From Lonsdalea britannica (GTDB taxonomy: Bacteria > Pseudomonadota > Gammaproteobacteria > Enterobacterales > Enterobacteriaceae): a stretch of DNA of 6,529 nucleotides. Position 1 is the stretch's first letter. The number at the start of each line of letters is the position of its first letter. The position numbers and the translations under genes are program-made. The DNA is taken from the NCBI RefSeq assembly GCF_946477055.1, contig NZ_CAMKXG010000204.1:1-6529 (forward strand), read 5' to 3'. Positions 5,353 through 6,529 of this stretch are shown one piece after another. The notes beneath the pieces are model-generated. The model searched no databases and was not told the DNA's origin. It was given only the letters and a program-made list of their open reading frames with translations.

Positions 5353-6529
5353 ATGTCGAACAGCTTCGAAACACTGATTGATTGGCAGACCTGTTCAGAA
5401 CAAGAGCGGCAACAGCTGCTCACCCGTCCGGCGATTTCCGCGTCTGATCGCATTACCACGATCGTCAGCGACATTCTGGATCGCGTTAAAGACGAGGGCG
5501 ACAGCGCCCTGCGTGACTTCAGCGCCAAATTCGACAAAGTGCAGGTGAATAACCTGCGCATCAGTCAGCAGGACGTCGACGCCGCGGCCGACCGTCTGGG
5601 CGATGACATCAAACAGGCGATGGCGATTGCCGTACGCAATATCAAAACGTTCCACGAGGCGCAGCAACTGCCGCCGGTGGATGTTGAAACCCAGCCGGGC
5701 GTTCGCTGCCAGCAGCTGACCCGCCCTATCGCCAACGTGGGACTCTACATTCCCGGCGGTTCTGCACCGCTGCTTTCTACCGTGCTGATGCTGGCGACGC
5801 CCGCAACCTTGGCGGGCTGCAACCGCGTCATCCTGTGCTCGCCGCCGCCGATTGCGGATGAAATTCTGTATGCGGCGCAGCTGTGCGGCGTGCAGGAAGT
5901 CTTCCAGCTGGGCGGCGCGCAGGCGGTAGCGGCGATGGCGTTCGGCACCGAAAGTATTCCCAAGATGGACAAGATCTTCGGCCCCGGTAACGCCTACGTG
6001 ACCGAAGCCAAACGTCAGGTGAGTCAGCGTCTGGATGGCGCGGCGATCGATATGCCCGCCGGGCCTTCCGAAGTGCTGGTGATTGCCGACAGCGGCGCAA
6101 CGCCGGACTTTATCGCTTCCGACCTGCTCTCTCAGGCGGAGCACGGTCCGGACTCGCAGGTGATTCTGCTGACGCCGGATCGCGAGGTGGCTCAGGCCGT
6201 CACCGTGGCGGTCGAACAGCAGCTTAGTCAGCTTCCGCGCCGCGAAATCGCCGCGCAGGCGCTGGCCAGCAGCCGCGTGATCGTTACCCGCGATCTGGCT
6301 CAGTGCGTTGAGATCAGCAACCAGTATGGCCCGGAACACTTGATCATCCAGACCCGCAATGCCCGCGAGCTGGTTGACGACGTCATCAGCGCCGGTTCGG
6401 TCTTCCTCGGCGACTGGTCGCCGGAGTCCGCGGGCGATTATGCCTCGGGCACCAACCATGTGCTGCCAACCTACGGCTATACCTCCACCTATTCCAGTCT
6501 GGGACTGGCGGATTTCCAGAAACGGATGA
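5353..6529 (+). CDS. hisD: Histidinol dehydrogenase, 3' end cut by the window edge
   Basis: 392 complete codons and no stop; E. coli HisD has 434 residues, so about the last 40-45 are outside. The enzyme is a zinc-dependent cytoplasmic homodimer that oxidises histidinol to histidine in two NAD+-dependent steps, the end of the pathway. Numbering is two higher than in E. coli because the N-terminus [11 protein letters not shown] is two residues longer. Seen: IPGGSAP, the [15 protein letters not shown] block, zinc ligands Gln261 and His264 (SQAEHGPDS), the catalytic pair Glu328-His329 (YGPEHLI) and zinc ligand Asp362 ([11 protein letters not shown]). The fourth zinc ligand (E. coli His419) lies beyond the edge. 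The ribosome site GGAG (5341-5344) is in the last codons of hisG, indicating a tightly coupled operon. The final bases TGA at 6527-6529 are out of frame. Confidence 0.98.
   Translation, partial: MSNSFETLIDWQTCSEQERQQLLTRPAISASDRITTIVSDILDRVKDEGDSALRDFSAKFDKVQVNNLRISQQDVDAAADRLGDDIKQAMAIAVRNIKTFHEAQQLPPVDVETQPGVRCQQLTRPIANVGLYIPGGSAPLLSTVLMLATPATLAGCNRVILCSPPPIADEILYAAQLCGVQEVFQLGGAQAVAAMAFGTESIPKMDKIFGPGNAYVTEAKRQVSQRLDGAAIDMPAGPSEVLVIADSGATPDFIASDLLSQAEHGPDSQVILLTPDREVAQAVTVAVEQQLSQLPRREIAAQALASSRVIVTRDLAQCVEISNQYGPEHLIIQTRNARELVDDVISAGSVFLGDWSPESAGDYASGTNHVLPTYGYTSTYSSLGLADFQKRM

Noticed and set aside
5395..6459. Long antisense open frame (354 codons) opposite hisD
   Set aside because: It lies entirely within the well-supported hisD frame, is Arg/His/Gly-rich as expected for the reverse strand of GC-rich coding DNA, and has no recognisable domain.
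6527..6529. TGA at the very end as the hisD stop
   Set aside because: It is out of frame: the frame reads AAA CGG ATG A, and the conserved C-terminus with the last zinc ligand is still missing.

Overview
The window looks like chromosome of an enterobacterium, most likely a plant-associated or environmental Enterobacterales member (Pectobacteriaceae such as Dickeya, Pectobacterium or Brenneria would fit; the genus is a guess). The reasons are the order yeeZ - hisL leader - hisG - hisD, HisG and HisD proteins that closely match my recollection of the E. coli ones, and a nearly textbook enterobacterial his attenuator.

Left part (1-3231): a carboxylate sensing and uptake module. A 2-hydroxycarboxylate (citrate/malate type) transporter runs leftwards off the window edge. 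Divergent from it is a CitA/DpiB-type sensor histidine kinase, followed by an overlapping CitB/DpiA-type response regulator. A 427-bp AT-rich spacer separates the transporter from the kinase and must hold both promoters; it contains candidate CRP and FNR sites and two possible extended -10 elements. The likely logic is that the kinase senses an external di- or tricarboxylate, phosphorylates the regulator, and the regulator activates the transporter. No citrate lyase, oxaloacetate decarboxylase or malic enzyme gene lies within the window, so the catabolic partner, if any, is elsewhere.

Middle (3242-4066): yeeZ, an atypical short-chain dehydrogenase/reductase-like protein, is convergent with the regulator gene with only 10 bp between them and divergent from the his operon.

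Right part (about 4163-6529): the start of the histidine biosynthesis operon, with promoter, a 15-residue leader peptide carrying six consecutive histidines, alternative hairpins ending in a strong terminator, then hisG (complete) and hisD (cut by the right edge after 392 codons). The yefM-yoeB toxin-antitoxin pair that sits between yeeZ and hisL in E. coli K-12 is absent.

I did not find an undescribed system here. The most interesting points are a change in the conserved RxxH ligand-binding motif of the sensor kinase, the regulatory spacer, and the diverged N-terminus of the his leader peptide.
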